Shown: in pieces, positions 42,657-51,711 of the stretch
Layout of the letters: each line of letters opens with the position of its first letter
How positions within the stretch are numbered: position 1 is the stretch's first letter
Assembly: GCA_963732585.1 (NCBI GenBank)
Contig: CAVSZY010000003.1
Span: 744,001 to 808,000, forward strand
DNA length: 64,000 nt
Source: WLMZ01 sp963732585
Lineage (GTDB): Bacteria > Actinomycetota > Acidimicrobiia > Acidimicrobiales > Ilumatobacteraceae
Reading direction: 5' to 3'
Position numbers and translations under genes: made by a program
The notes under the pieces: model-generated
Database searches by the model: none
Told to the model about the DNA's origin: nothing
The model's input: the letters and a program-made list of their open reading frames with translations, nothing else

Positions 42657-44738
42657 CTAGCCGCTGGCAGCCGAGCTACTCAGTATCCCCGTCGCCAGAA
42701 TGGTGACCCGATTGTCGTGATACACCGCTCCAGCGCCCATATCGCTGTCGCGCTCGGCGACGGTGGCATTCAGCGATGTTGTCGATTCGAACGCGCTCAG
42801 CCATTGCCCTTTGAGACACATGGCCACTCCTGGACGCACGGCATCGTCGATTGTCAAACGGGCGGTGAACGCTCCTCGTTCGTTACCGACCTCGACCATC
42901 ATGCCGTCGCAGAGCCCTTGGGCCTCGGCGTCCGCAGAGCAGATCGTGATGGCAGGTGCGAGCGCCCTTGCCCTGACTCGGGAGGTTCCGGCGAATACCG
43001 AATTCACCGTGTTACGGCCGGCGGGGGAGAGCAGTGCAAAGGTCGCAACCCGAGAGGTGTCGCTCCCGGTCGTTTCGCTGGCCTCACCCGCCGGTCGGTA
43101 GTTGGCAAACAGGCCGTGCCCGTCTTTGGCGGCGCGTTGCGAGATGAATTCGAACTTCCCCGATCCGGTGGCGAAACGCTGGGCAAAGGGTTGATAGGGC
43201 TCGGTGTCCGGAATGCGTAACCATCCTTGGCTACGGAGCTTGGCGAGTGGGTCGCCGACCGAGCGCCAGAGATCGTTGTCCAGGAGATCGCCCGCAATCT
43301 CCAGATCGCTGGCCTGCAATGAGGGATCGTCCAGACCCATGTGGAGGGCTAGGCGCCGCATCAACTCCGTCTTGGACAGACATTCGCCGGGCGGCGCGAC
43401 CGCTGGCTCGTTCCAATTGAGATAGAGGTGACCGAACGATTCGGTCATCTCCATGTGCTCCGTTTGCAGCGTGCTCGGCAGCACGATGTCGGCGAAGCGC
43501 GCCGTGTCGGTGAGAAAAGCGTCAAACACCACGGTGAACAGTGCCGGGTTGGAGAGCTCCCGGGCCACGGCCTGTTGGTCCGGGTTGGAGATCACCGGGT
43601 TCGCTCCCATGATCATTAGCGAGCGCACGCGGGGGTCGGCGTTGGCCAACTCGTCGGCGAGTCGGGTCATGATCAGCTCGCGCCGCTGGCCGGCGAGGTG
43701 GTGACGCGAGGCCAGAAAGGTGTTCAGCCGATACGCCGGAGAGGTGCTGTAGACCAAGCCACCGCCGCGGCGATGGTAATCGCCGGTCAACGCCGGCAAA
43801 CAGGAGATCGCTCGTGCGGCCTGCCCGCCATGCGCGTGGCGCTGCATCCCTTGCCCAAGTTTGATTGCCATCGGGCCCGCACGCCAGTCGCAGACCAGAT
43901 CGACGAGGCGTCGAACGTCGTCAACGGGGACGTCGCAGGTATCGCTGGCCCATCGAAGCGGATCGCCTGGCAGCGAGCTTGTGAACTGCGCCCAGCCCAG
44001 GGTGCACGCCTCGAGAAACTCGTCATCGGCGCCCTCATTGGCGAGGGCCGCGCACAGCGCGAGGGCCAGCGCGCCATCGGTGCCGGGACGCAGCGCGATG
44101 TGCAGGTCGCTTCTTTTCGCTGTGGCGTTGGCTATCGGGTCGATCGACACGACGGTGGCACCGTCGGCGCGTGCCAACTCGATGAAGTGCCACAAGTGAC
44201 GGTTGCTGACCAGGGTGTTTGTCCCCCAGAGCAGAATCAGGCGCGCGAACTGGATGTCCTGCGGGTCGAATCCAGCGGCCGACCCGGAGGTGTAACCGAT
44301 ACCGACGTGGCCCGATATCGAGCAAATCGACAAGCGGTGACGCGACGCTCCGAGAGCGTTCCATAAGCGATGGCGGTGTCCGCAGCCCTGCAAATAGCCG
44401 ACGTTGCCGGTGCCATCGAACGGCCAGATCGCCTCGGCGCCACTCTCATCGATGATCGTGCGCCAGCGAAGGCTGATTTCGTCGATTGCCTGATCCCAGC
44501 TGACGCGCTCGAACTGGCCACTGCCTTTCGGGCCGCTGCGCCGCAACGGGCTGAGAAGTCGCGCCGGGTCGGCGCTGTACTCCAGGTAAGGGTTGACCTT
44601 CTGGCATAGCTCCCCACGGGTGTGGGGATGGTCGGGATTGCCGCGAAGTTTGACCGCTTGTCGATGGGCATCGACCGTGACGATCCAACTGCAGGCGTCT
44701 GGACAGTCGAGCGGACAAGCCCCGATCACTTCATGCAC
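42657..44738 (-). CDS. Molybdopterin oxidoreductase with N-terminal 4Fe-4S cluster
   Basis: Encodes 693 residues, DMSO-reductase family. The cluster motif is C8-x3-C12-x3-C16 with C45 (CPLDCPDAC, GELCQKV). The cofactor-binding domains are visible as IWPFDGTGNVGYLQGCG, LILLWGTNTLVSN, IDPIANATA and MIMGANPVISNPDQQ. The C-terminal dinucleotide-binding domain follows (VEVGNERGAF). The metal ligand region (CSISGHVGIG) does not decide between Cys and Ser coordination. There is no Tat signal, so it is cytoplasmic. The substrate cannot be assigned. The relatives in actinobacteria are often annotated as formate-dehydrogenase-like or anaerobic dehydrogenases. It overlaps no neighbour and lies 14 bases after the channel-like gene's start, in the same direction. 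Confidence 0.88.
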   Translation of the reverse strand: MHEVIGACPLDCPDACSWIVTVDAHRQAVKLRGNPDHPHTRGELCQKVNPYLEYSADPARLLSPLRRSGPKGSGQFERVSWDQAIDEISLRWRTIIDESGAEAIWPFDGTGNVGYLQGCGHRHRLWNALGASRHRLSICSISGHVGIGYTSGSAAGFDPQDIQFARLILLWGTNTLVSNRHLWHFIELARADGATVVSIDPIANATAKRSDLHIALRPGTDGALALALCAALANEGADDEFLEACTLGWAQFTSSLPGDPLRWASDTCDVPVDDVRRLVDLVCDWRAGPMAIKLGQGMQRHAHGGQAARAISCLPALTGDYHRRGGGLVYSTSPAYRLNTFLASRHHLAGQRRELIMTRLADELANADPRVRSLMIMGANPVISNPDQQAVARELSNPALFTVVFDAFLTDTARFADIVLPSTLQTEHMEMTESFGHLYLNWNEPAVAPPGECLSKTELMRRLALHMGLDDPSLQASDLEIAGDLLDNDLWRSVGDPLAKLRSQGWLRIPDTEPYQPFAQRFATGSGKFEFISQRAAKDGHGLFANYRPAGEASETTGSDTSRVATFALLSPAGRNTVNSVFAGTSRVRARALAPAITICSADAEAQGLCDGMMVEVGNERGAFTARLTIDDAVRPGVAMCLKGQWLSAFESTTSLNATVAERDSDMGAGAVYHDNRVTILATGILSSSAASG

Positions 44739-44763
44739 GACTCATCACAGCCCCAGTCTTACC

Positions 44764-44813
44764 CGTAATAGTGCGTTGGTGTGCGCTGGTGACACACCAA
44801 CGCACGATTATGG
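44764..44813. repeat. 50-bp palindrome, left copy of a pair
   Basis: CGTAATAGTGCGTTGGTGTG pairs with CACACCAACGCACGATTATG across a short loop (one A/G mismatch in the outer arm). It is almost identical to the palindrome at 45835-45886. The right arm contains the stop codon of the AbiEi-DUF559 gene. The pair brackets that gene. The unit could act as a transcription terminator, but the T-run is missing, so a REP-like or mobile palindromic unit is more likely. Confidence 0.8.
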
Positions 44814-45752
44814 GTTGGACCTGATCTGCAGCATGCCTTTCAGGGTCGCCAGGGTGGAGCGGAAGGCCAGCGGGTGAGCGATGTCGGCGTCGACCGCTTC
44901 GATCACTCGCCACCCAGCGGCGACCAGTCGTTTGCGGCGCTCGGCGTCCCGAGCTTGGGCCTTTCGCGAGCCGTGAGTGAAGAAGGGGCTGATCTCCAGC
45001 GCCAAGCGCCGGTTCGGCCAGGCGAAGTCGACCTCGACGTCGGCACCTTCGACGACGAAGTTCCTTGCCCAGCCGCGCACGCCGCCGGAGCGCAGCCAAC
45101 GACCGATGCGCTGTTCGACGCCGCTGCGGTGCCCGGTGCCTTCCTCTCGATCGGCCAAGAGATCCAGCAAGAGACGGCGACCCTTCACGGCGCGTGCCGG
45201 AAAACTGAGGATCAGCTTTCGAATCTCCGCCACAGTCGCTAGCCGTCGAACCAGACAATGATCGAGGCAGCGCTCTACCAGAGCAGCGTCGACGAACTTC
45301 GGCAGCATCAGCACTGTGGCGGCCGGCGACGCGACCCGCACCGAATGCCACAGGACGCTCGCAGGCTCCTTGCACTGCCGCACTGCTCGAATTCCGACGA
45401 GACGTACGACCCGTGCCTTGGCGATACTCAAAGCAACCGGTGCGTTGAGTTCCAGAAATCGAGCAGGCAGCGGCATGCCATGGATCACTGCCGCCGACGG
45501 TCCAGTGATAATCGATCCAGGAACTGCGAGCGCCGCTGCGAGCGCGCGCTGTTGCGGCGTCGCCGTCACGACCGAGAAGCTCATCACCTCCGGAAAGATC
45601 GTCCGCAGCGCGCCGGCCTGCCGACGGCGATGAAGAGCGTGAGGCTTGACCCCGCTTCGAGTGGCTTGAGAGACGGAAACGAGGCCGAGTTGAGGCGTGG
45701 CGACTCGTCGAAGACGACCGTCGATCAGAAACGGTGGCGAAGTTGTGGACAT
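44808..45752 (-). CDS. AbiEi-antitoxin-like N-domain with C-terminal DUF559 nuclease-like domain
   Basis: Encodes 314 residues from the ATG at 45752. The N-terminal 60 residues are an AbiEi winged-helix-like region (LVSVSQATRSGVKPHALHRRRQAGAL). A central conserved part (ALAAALAVPGSIITGPSAAVIHGMPLP) is typical of AbiEi_3. The C-terminus has the DUF559/PD-(D/E)xK pattern (VEGADVEVDFAWPNRRLALEISPFFTHGSRKA then RRKRLVAAGWRVIEAVDADI). Such fused proteins are common in actinobacteria as orphans. The AbiEii nucleotidyltransferase toxin partner is missing here. Function is unknown: regulator, nuclease or defence element. Palindromes flank the gene on both sides. Confidence 0.75.
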   Translation of the reverse strand: MSTTSPPFLIDGRLRRVATPQLGLVSVSQATRSGVKPHALHRRRQAGALRTIFPEVMSFSVVTATPQQRALAAALAVPGSIITGPSAAVIHGMPLPARFLELNAPVALSIAKARVVRLVGIRAVRQCKEPASVLWHSVRVASPAATVLMLPKFVDAALVERCLDHCLVRRLATVAEIRKLILSFPARAVKGRRLLLDLLADREEGTGHRSGVEQRIGRWLRSGGVRGWARNFVVEGADVEVDFAWPNRRLALEISPFFTHGSRKAQARDAERRKRLVAAGWRVIEAVDADIAHPLAFRSTLATLKGMLQIRSNP

Positions 45753-45834
45753 TGCGGACTCCTGTGCATGGCAAGGCAAGGTGCGGGGGGAGCCGTTGAC
45801 ACACATTCGCGCCGGGGTGTCACAGAGTTCTCGT

Positions 45835-45886
45835 CCGTAATAGTGCGTTGATGTGCGCGGCGCGCACACCAACGCACGATTACGGT
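45835..45886. repeat. 52-bp palindrome, right copy of a pair
   Basis: CCGTAATAGTGCGTTGATGT and the right arm ACACCAACGCACGATTACGG form the second copy. It matches the first copy base for base over most of both arms, with a different centre (GCGCGGCGCGC). It lies in the divergent gap between the AbiEi-DUF559 gene and the aldolase gene, 7 bases before the aldolase GTG. Confidence 0.8.
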
Positions 45887-45892
45887 GGGGGC

Positions 45893-46648
45893 GTGGAGAG
45901 ATTTGAGGTCAGTGATGTCGATGGTGAGCCAACGGAGCCATCGGCGAGGCTCGAATTCCGTCAACGCCAGCTCGCACTGGCCTATCGGATCTTCGGTGCC
46001 CTGCGCTGGGGCCACCTCGGCGACGGCCACATCAGCGCCCGCGACACGACTCGCCCCGACCACTTCTGGATCTCCCGCTACGGTGTGCCGTTCCAACACG
46101 TGACGATTGCTGATCTGGTGTTGGTCAATCCGGGCGGCGACGTTATCGAGGGGCGCGGGACGATCAACCCAGCCGCCCATCACATCCATTGGGCCGTTCA
46201 CGAAGCGCGTCCCGATGCGATCGCCGCAGCACATACGCATACGCCTTACGGCACGCCGTTCGCCTCGATGGCCAAACTGCTGCGCCCGATCACCCAAGAG
46301 TCGTGCGCCTTTTTTGAGGACCACAGTCTTTTTGATGATCAAGAGGTCGACATCTTGTCCATCGCTGCGGGCCGCCGAATCGGCGTCGCCCTGGCGGCCA
46401 ACAAGGCCGTCATTCTGCGTAACCATGGTCTTTTGACGGTCGGGCGTTCAGTCGCTGAGGCAGTCGGATTTTTTGTCGCCATGGAACGCGCAGCGGAAGC
46501 GGAAATGAAAGCAGGCAGCTGTGCCCAACCGATCAGCGCGGATGCAGCCCGCGTGGCGTTCGGTTCGGTCGGCACCCGCGACGCCGGGTTCCACATGTTC
46601 CAGTGGCTGGTGCGCAGCTACGTGCCTGATACGACCGTGGTGGGTTAG
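45893..46648 (+). CDS. Class II aldolase/adducin family protein
   Basis: Encodes 251 residues from a GTG at 45893. Zinc-binding histidines are in AAAHTHTPYG and the C-terminal ILRNHGLL, with the active-site GDGHISARD and LVNPGGDVI. This is the fold of L-fuculose/L-ribulose phosphate aldolases and related decarboxylases or sugar epimerases. Substrate unknown. The frame is open upstream through the palindrome, but the N-terminal extension shows no homology. It is convergent with the DUF445 gene, whose stop overlaps by three bases. Confidence 0.83.
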   Translation: MERFEVSDVDGEPTEPSARLEFRQRQLALAYRIFGALRWGHLGDGHISARDTTRPDHFWISRYGVPFQHVTIADLVLVNPGGDVIEGRGTINPAAHHIHWAVHEARPDAIAAAHTHTPYGTPFASMAKLLRPITQESCAFFEDHSLFDDQEVDILSIAAGRRIGVALAANKAVILRNHGLLTVGRSVAEAVGFFVAMERAAEAEMKAGSCAQPISADAARVAFGSVGTRDAGFHMFQWLVRSYVPDTTVVG

Positions 46649-47877
46649 AACAACAACTCGCTGGCGGCGTGAATGACCAGGCCCGCGAGGCCGCCGACGA
46701 GCGTGCCGTTGATGCGGATGAACTGCAGGTCACGCCCAACTTGCAACTCGAGCTTTTGGCTTGTGGCATTTCCGTCCCAACGCTCGACGGTTGATTCGAT
46801 CAGCCCGCTGACCTCGCTGCGGTAATTATCGAGCAGATAGGCAACAGCGCGTTCTGCCCACTCATCGATCTTGTCCTGAAGCTCTGGCTCGTGCTCGATG
46901 CGCTGGCCAAGGTGTGCGAAGGTGGCGGCCAGGCGTTGACGTAACTCGCTGTCCGGTGCCGCTGTCGCTGCGAGCAGACCGCGTTTCGCCTCGCTCCACA
47001 ACGACTCGATCCATTGACGCACGTCGGGATGAGCGAGCATCTCCTCCTTGAGCGCCTCGCCCTTGGCGATCATTTGGTCATCGCTCTTCAGTCGTTCGGC
47101 GAAACTGTGCACGCGGGCCTCGACACTGTGGCGTACTGCATGGTCTGGATCGGCACCGACGTCGCTGACAAACCGACTGACGCCGTCGTATATCTTGCTG
47201 AAGACCTTGTCGTCGATCGATTCCGGCACCCACCATGGCGACTCTTGTTCGAGGCGCTGTCGAAAGGTGGCCTTGTTGTCGTCCATGAACCCATGGACCG
47301 CTGAAAGTACGGCGTCGAACAAACGTTGGTGATGACCGCCATCGATGCTGAGATCGATCGCCCGACCGACCAATGGCGACACATCGACGGCACGAATTCG
47401 GCCCTCGACGACCGTCGCCAGGCCGTCTTGCACCTGGCGGTCATCGAGCACATCGATCGCACCATGGATGACGTCGGCGGCACCGTCGGCGGCACGCTTG
47501 GCATGCTCGGGTTGGGAGAGCCAGGTGCCCAGGCGAGACCCGATCTTGGCTGCGCGCACCCGCTCCCCGATGATCTCGCTGGACATGAACTCGCTTTCGA
47601 CGAACTCACCCAGCGATCGACCAATCTCATCCTTTCGATTGGGGATGATCGCGGTATGGGGGATCTTCAGGCCGAGGGGATACCGAAACAACGCGCTGAC
47701 CGCAAACCAGTCAGCCAGCGCGCCGACCATCGCCGCCTCGCTGAACGCCCGAACGTAACCCCACGTGGTGCCACTGTTGCTGCGGGCGATGATGAACAGC
47801 ACAGCGGCCGCCACCAGAAGCCCAGTGGCGGCCGCCTTCATTCTGCGGAGTTGATGAAGGCGCTGGTCGTTGTCCAT
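46645..47877 (-). CDS. DUF445 family membrane protein
   Basis: Encodes 410 residues from the ATG at 47877. An N-terminal transmembrane segment (MKAAATGLLVAAAVLFIIA) precedes the DUF445 signature YVRAFSEAAMVGALADWFAVSALFR and IIPNRKDEIGRSLGEFVESEF. A long helical periplasmic or cytoplasmic part follows. The C-terminus ends in another hydrophobic segment (INGTLVGGLAGLVIHAASELLF), as in other members. Function unknown. It is 28 bases downstream of coxM on the same strand, possibly in the same transcript. Confidence 0.85.
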   Translation of the reverse strand: MDNDQRLHQLRRMKAAATGLLVAAAVLFIIARSNSGTTWGYVRAFSEAAMVGALADWFAVSALFRYPLGLKIPHTAIIPNRKDEIGRSLGEFVESEFMSSEIIGERVRAAKIGSRLGTWLSQPEHAKRAADGAADVIHGAIDVLDDRQVQDGLATVVEGRIRAVDVSPLVGRAIDLSIDGGHHQRLFDAVLSAVHGFMDDNKATFRQRLEQESPWWVPESIDDKVFSKIYDGVSRFVSDVGADPDHAVRHSVEARVHSFAERLKSDDQMIAKGEALKEEMLAHPDVRQWIESLWSEAKRGLLAATAAPDSELRQRLAATFAHLGQRIEHEPELQDKIDEWAERAVAYLLDNYRSEVSGLIESTVERWDGNATSQKLELQVGRDLQFIRINGTLVGGLAGLVIHAASELLF

Positions 47878-47905
47878 TTCGGGCAACGCTAGCGCCGCGT
47901 TGAGC

Positions 47906-48727
47906 TCAGCTTGCTTGCTGCAATGCCCTGCGCACCAAGGTCTTGGCGAGATGCACGCGGTATTCGACGCTGGCGTTGAGGTCGGCCTGCGGCTCGGCGT
48001 CGGCTGCCGCCAACTGCGCCGCGTCGGCAACGCTGGCGCCACCGGCGATCGCCGCACTGACACTCGACGCCAGGATCGGCGTCGAGCCCATATTGACCAA
48101 ACCAACCCCGGATTCGCTACCACGCTTCCACGCCGCGACACCGACGATTGCCCAATCCTGCGCTCGCCGATTGAACTTCACGAAGCTCCACTTGGCGTCG
48201 CCCATCTTCGGCACGCGAATCTCGGTCAACATCTCATCTGGCGACAACGACGACTCGAGAAACCCCTGGTAGAAGTCCTTGGCGGCGATCTCGCGCTGCC
48301 CATTGGGACCCGTGGCGATGTAGGTTGCTCCAAGCGCCAAGGTGGTGGCCGGCAGATCTGAGGCAGGATCGGCATGGGCGATGCTGCCACCGATCGTGCC
48401 TCGATGGCGAACCTGAGGATCGCCGACATGGCTCGCCGCGTGGGCTAGTAACGGCACATGTTGGGCGAGCATCGTGGAGGTTTCCACATCGCGATGGCGT
48501 GTCAACGCACCGATGGCGATATGGCTTCCTGCGTCGCGCACATAGGACAGATCGGCGACCCGACCGATGTCGACGAGCACCGAGGGTTGGGCCAGTCGCA
48601 GCTTCATCAGCGGCAACAACGAGTGGCCACCGGCGAGGAACTTGGCGTCCTCGCCATGCTCGCTGATCAGGCTGATTGCCTCGTCGGCCGATGTCGCCCG
48701 AACGTAGTCAAAGGCTGCTGGAATCAT
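47906..48727 (-). CDS. coxM: Molybdenum hydroxylase FAD subunit (CoxM-like)
   Basis: Encodes 273 residues, the medium flavoprotein subunit of a CO-dehydrogenase/xanthine-oxidase-type complex. The FAD motifs are AKFLAGGHSLLPLMKLR and RHRGTIGGSIAHADPASDLPA. The C-terminal CO_deh_flav_C domain (PKMGDAKWSFVKFNRRAQDWAIVGVAAW) is present. The ATG at 48727 overlaps the coxL stop. The order S-L-M is that of aerobic CODH-like operons. Its role is electron transfer from the 2Fe-2S subunit to the acceptor. Confidence 0.9.
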   Translation of the reverse strand: MIPAAFDYVRATSADEAISLISEHGEDAKFLAGGHSLLPLMKLRLAQPSVLVDIGRVADLSYVRDAGSHIAIGALTRHRDVETSTMLAQHVPLLAHAASHVGDPQVRHRGTIGGSIAHADPASDLPATTLALGATYIATGPNGQREIAAKDFYQGFLESSLSPDEMLTEIRVPKMGDAKWSFVKFNRRAQDWAIVGVAAWKRGSESGVGLVNMGSTPILASSVSAAIAGGASVADAAQLAAADAEPQADLNASVEYRVHLAKTLVRRALQQAS

Positions 48728-51117
48728 CACGTACCCCCGTTGATGGCCGATTGGATCGTGCTCCAAACCCGCATCGGCGAGGCAGGCATGGTGACGTCGG
48801 TGACGCCGAGGCCCGAGAGGGCATCGACAACTGCATTGATTACTGCCGGCGCAGCGCCGATCGTGCCGGCCTCGCCGATTCCCTTGACCCCGAGGGCGTT
48901 CGTCGGCGACGGAGTGATCGTGTGACCGGTGGTCACGTTCGGCACATCGCCGGCGGATGGCACCAGGTATTCGGCGAGCGTGCCGTTGCGTAGGTTGCCA
49001 TCCGAGTCGTACTCGGCGATCTCGAAAAGTGCCTGGGCGAGACCTTGAATAACCCCGCCGTGCACCTGACCGTCGACGATCAGCGGATTGATCTGCACAC
49101 CGCAGTCGTCGACCGCCACATATTTGAGCACGTCGACCTGGCCCGTTTCGGTGTCGACCTCGACAACGCAAATGTGCGTGCCGAACGGCCAGGAGAAGTT
49201 CGGCGGGTCGTAGGTGACGTGGGCCTCGAGGTTCGGCTCGATCCCGTCAGGAAGGTCGTGAGCGGTGAACGCGGCAAAGGCGATCGCCGCCAGCGGCGTG
49301 GATCGGTCGGCGCTGCCGCGTACGCTGAACACGCCGTTGACGAAGTCGATGTCCTCCTCGGCTGCCTCCAACTGGTGCGCAGCGATCTTGCGTGCCTTGT
49401 CGATCACCTTGTCGCAGGCCATGTCGATGGCCACGCCACCGACCACCAGCGAGCGCGATCCATAGGTATCGAGGCCCAGCGGGCTGATCGCCGTGTCGCT
49501 ATGCAGCACGTCGACATCGTCGGGTGAGACCCCAAGCTTGTCGGCAACAATCATCGACCATGACGTCTCATGACCTTGGCCGTGTGGTGTCGCGCCGGTG
49601 ACAACCTGCACCTTGTTGGTCGCCAGGATGCGAACGGTCGCCGCTTCCCAACCGCCGGCACCGTAGTTCAGCGAGGCGAGCACCCGTGACGGTGCGAGGC
49701 CACACATCTCGAAGTACGACGAGATGCCGATACCGAGGCGCTTGGTGCTTCCCGGGACGTTTTGGGCTCCCTGTTGGGCCCGCAGCGCCTCGTAGCCGAC
49801 CATCTCTGCGGCCATATCGGCGGCAGCGGCGTGATCGCCGCTGTCGTAGACCAGTCCGCTGAAGGCGGTGTAGGGGAACTGTTCGGCTCTGATGAAATTT
49901 CGCCGCCGAATCTCCATCGGGTCGACCCCGACGGCGCTGGCCAACGCATCCATCGCCCGTTCGATGGCATAGGTAGCCTCCGGCCGACCGGCACCGCGGT
50001 AGGCGTCGGTGGGCGTCATGGTGGTGAACACTGAGGTGCAACTGAAGTCGTAGGCAACCGGAATGTCGTACACGCCGGCGTACAGAAAGGCACCGAGCAG
50101 CGGCACACCTGGCGTCACCAACTGGAGGTAAGCACCCATGTCGGCGAGCAGGCGGACGCGCACTGCGGTGACCTTGCCATCGGCGTCGGCGGCCAACTCG
50201 ATGTTCTGGATCTGGCCGCGGCCCTGAATCGTCGACGTCGAGTTTTCGAGTCGCTCTTCATTCCAGCGCACGGGGACCTGGTGCTTGCGTGACAGCGCCA
50301 CGCACAGCAGTTCTTCGGCGTAGACGTTGAGCTTGCTGCCGAATCCACCGCCCACGCTGGGCGCTACGACGCGCACCAGGTGCTCGGGGATCCCGAGGGT
50401 GAGCGCAGTCATCACTTTGAGAATGTGCGGCACCTGTGTCGCCGAGTACAACGTGACGCCACCGCCGTAGGGCTGTGGCACGCTGGCAACGGCCCGTGGC
50501 TCCATGGCCATCGGAATCAGGCGTTGCTGGATGTAGCGCTCGTTGATGTGGAAAGCGGCGGCGGCGAATGCCTCGTCGACCGCCCCCTCGTGTGATTCAC
50601 ACTTCAGATCCCAGGTGTAGGACTTGTTGGTGCCCAGTTCGTCGTGGATGACGACCCGATCACTGAGCGCATCCTCGAGGTCGATCACCGCTGGCAGAGG
50701 CTCGTACTCGACGACGACGAGCTCGAGCGCATCGTGGGCGATGACGTCGGATGTGGCAACGACGACCGCCACGGCATCGCCGACGTAGCAGGCCGTGCTG
50801 ACGGCAACCGGCAGGTGCGCCGGGTTCTTCATGTCGGCCGTCACCGGCCAGGCGCAGGGCATCGGCCCCGCCCACAATCCGGCAAGGTCAGCTCCGCTGT
50901 AGGCGGCGACGACCCCGGGGAGCGCCGCCGCAGCGCTGATGTCGACCGACGAGATGCGGGCGTGGGCGTAGGGGCTACGGACGAGGGCGATATATAACGC
51001 CCCGGGAATGTTCAGGTCGTTGGTAAAACGCGCCTCGCCAGTGAGCAGCGCAGGATCTTCCTTGCGCAGCCGCCGAGTGCCGATCACGGCAGTCGGGGCG
51101 TCTTCGGTGATGGTCAT
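48727..51117 (-). CDS. coxL: Molybdopterin large subunit, form II CoxL-like (xanthine dehydrogenase family)
   Basis: Encodes 796 residues. The Mo-MCD domains are seen as GGGFGSKLNVYAEE, VPHILKVMTALTLG, GQGHETSWSMIVADKLGV and the C-terminal KGIGEAGTIGAAPAV with the catalytic Glu. The active-site loop reads DAYRGAGRPEA, the form II signature, rather than the AYxCSFR of true CO dehydrogenases (form I). Activity on CO is therefore not implied; a related molybdenum hydroxylase substrate is more likely. It overlaps coxS and coxM by four bases. In this locus it may serve with the neighbouring N-methyl oxidases, which is inference. Confidence 0.9.
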   Translation of the reverse strand: MTITEDAPTAVIGTRRLRKEDPALLTGEARFTNDLNIPGALYIALVRSPYAHARISSVDISAAAALPGVVAAYSGADLAGLWAGPMPCAWPVTADMKNPAHLPVAVSTACYVGDAVAVVVATSDVIAHDALELVVVEYEPLPAVIDLEDALSDRVVIHDELGTNKSYTWDLKCESHEGAVDEAFAAAAFHINERYIQQRLIPMAMEPRAVASVPQPYGGGVTLYSATQVPHILKVMTALTLGIPEHLVRVVAPSVGGGFGSKLNVYAEELLCVALSRKHQVPVRWNEERLENSTSTIQGRGQIQNIELAADADGKVTAVRVRLLADMGAYLQLVTPGVPLLGAFLYAGVYDIPVAYDFSCTSVFTTMTPTDAYRGAGRPEATYAIERAMDALASAVGVDPMEIRRRNFIRAEQFPYTAFSGLVYDSGDHAAAADMAAEMVGYEALRAQQGAQNVPGSTKRLGIGISSYFEMCGLAPSRVLASLNYGAGGWEAATVRILATNKVQVVTGATPHGQGHETSWSMIVADKLGVSPDDVDVLHSDTAISPLGLDTYGSRSLVVGGVAIDMACDKVIDKARKIAAHQLEAAEEDIDFVNGVFSVRGSADRSTPLAAIAFAAFTAHDLPDGIEPNLEAHVTYDPPNFSWPFGTHICVVEVDTETGQVDVLKYVAVDDCGVQINPLIVDGQVHGGVIQGLAQALFEIAEYDSDGNLRNGTLAEYLVPSAGDVPNVTTGHTITPSPTNALGVKGIGEAGTIGAAPAVINAVVDALSGLGVTDVTMPASPMRVWSTIQSAINGGT

Positions 51118-51581
51118 GCGCCGCCCCCTTGACCTGAGGCGGCGAGCACCGACTTGACGATGTTGTGATACCCGGTGCAGCGGCAGAGGTTGCCTTCCAA
51201 ACCGATGCGCACCTCCTGCTCGGAGGGGCTCGGGTTCTCATTGAGCAGTGAAATCGAGGCCATGACCATGCCCGGCGTGCAATAGCCACACTGCAGTCCG
51301 TGGTTCTCCATAAAGGCCTGCTGCATCGGATGCAGCACACCGTCTTTCGCTAAACCCTCGATGGTGGTGACCTCTTGGCCATCGGCCTGCACGGCCAGGA
51401 CGGTACAGCTCTTGACTGACTCGCCGTTGAGATGGACCGTGCAGGCCCCGCACGATGAGGTGTCGCAGCCGATGTTCGTGCCAGTGAGCGACGCTTGCTC
51501 GCGAATGAAGTGCACGAGAAGCGTTCTCGGTTCGACGTCGCCCGAGCGGACGGCCCCATTGATCGAAATGGAAACTTCCAA
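51114..51581 (-). CDS. coxS: Molybdenum hydroxylase 2Fe-2S subunit (CoxS-like)
   Basis: Encodes 155 residues carrying both clusters of the small subunit. The plant-type 2Fe-2S motif is GCDTSSCGACTVHLNG with a fourth Cys (VKSCTV). The xanthine-oxidase-type C-terminal cluster is QCGYCTPGM with NLCRCTGYHNI. It transfers electrons between the molybdenum centre and the FAD subunit. First gene of the coxSLM transcript. A dyad element lies just upstream (51603-51638). Confidence 0.93.
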   Translation of the reverse strand: MEVSISINGAVRSGDVEPRTLLVHFIREQASLTGTNIGCDTSSCGACTVHLNGESVKSCTVLAVQADGQEVTTIEGLAKDGVLHPMQQAFMENHGLQCGYCTPGMVMASISLLNENPSPSEQEVRIGLEGNLCRCTGYHNIVKSVLAASGQGGGA

Positions 51582-51602
51582 GACAGAACCCCCGGTTCAG
51601 AG

Positions 51603-51638
51603 AATGGTGTAAAACTCCCGAGAGCGTTCTACACCATT
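51603..51638. promoter_or_regulatory. Dyad upstream of coxS
   Basis: AATGGTGTA (51603-51611) and TACACCATT (51630-51638) form a perfect 9-base inverted repeat with an 18-base centre that adds further partial pairing. It is 22 bases upstream of the coxS start. It may be an operator for a dimeric regulator or a leader hairpin. Confidence 0.45.
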
Positions 51639-51711
51639 TCAGCGACCCGTCCGAACTCTGTCTGCTGAAGTTCTGTCGATCGATGCTGTCACCTGTCACG
51701 CGAGGTAAATT

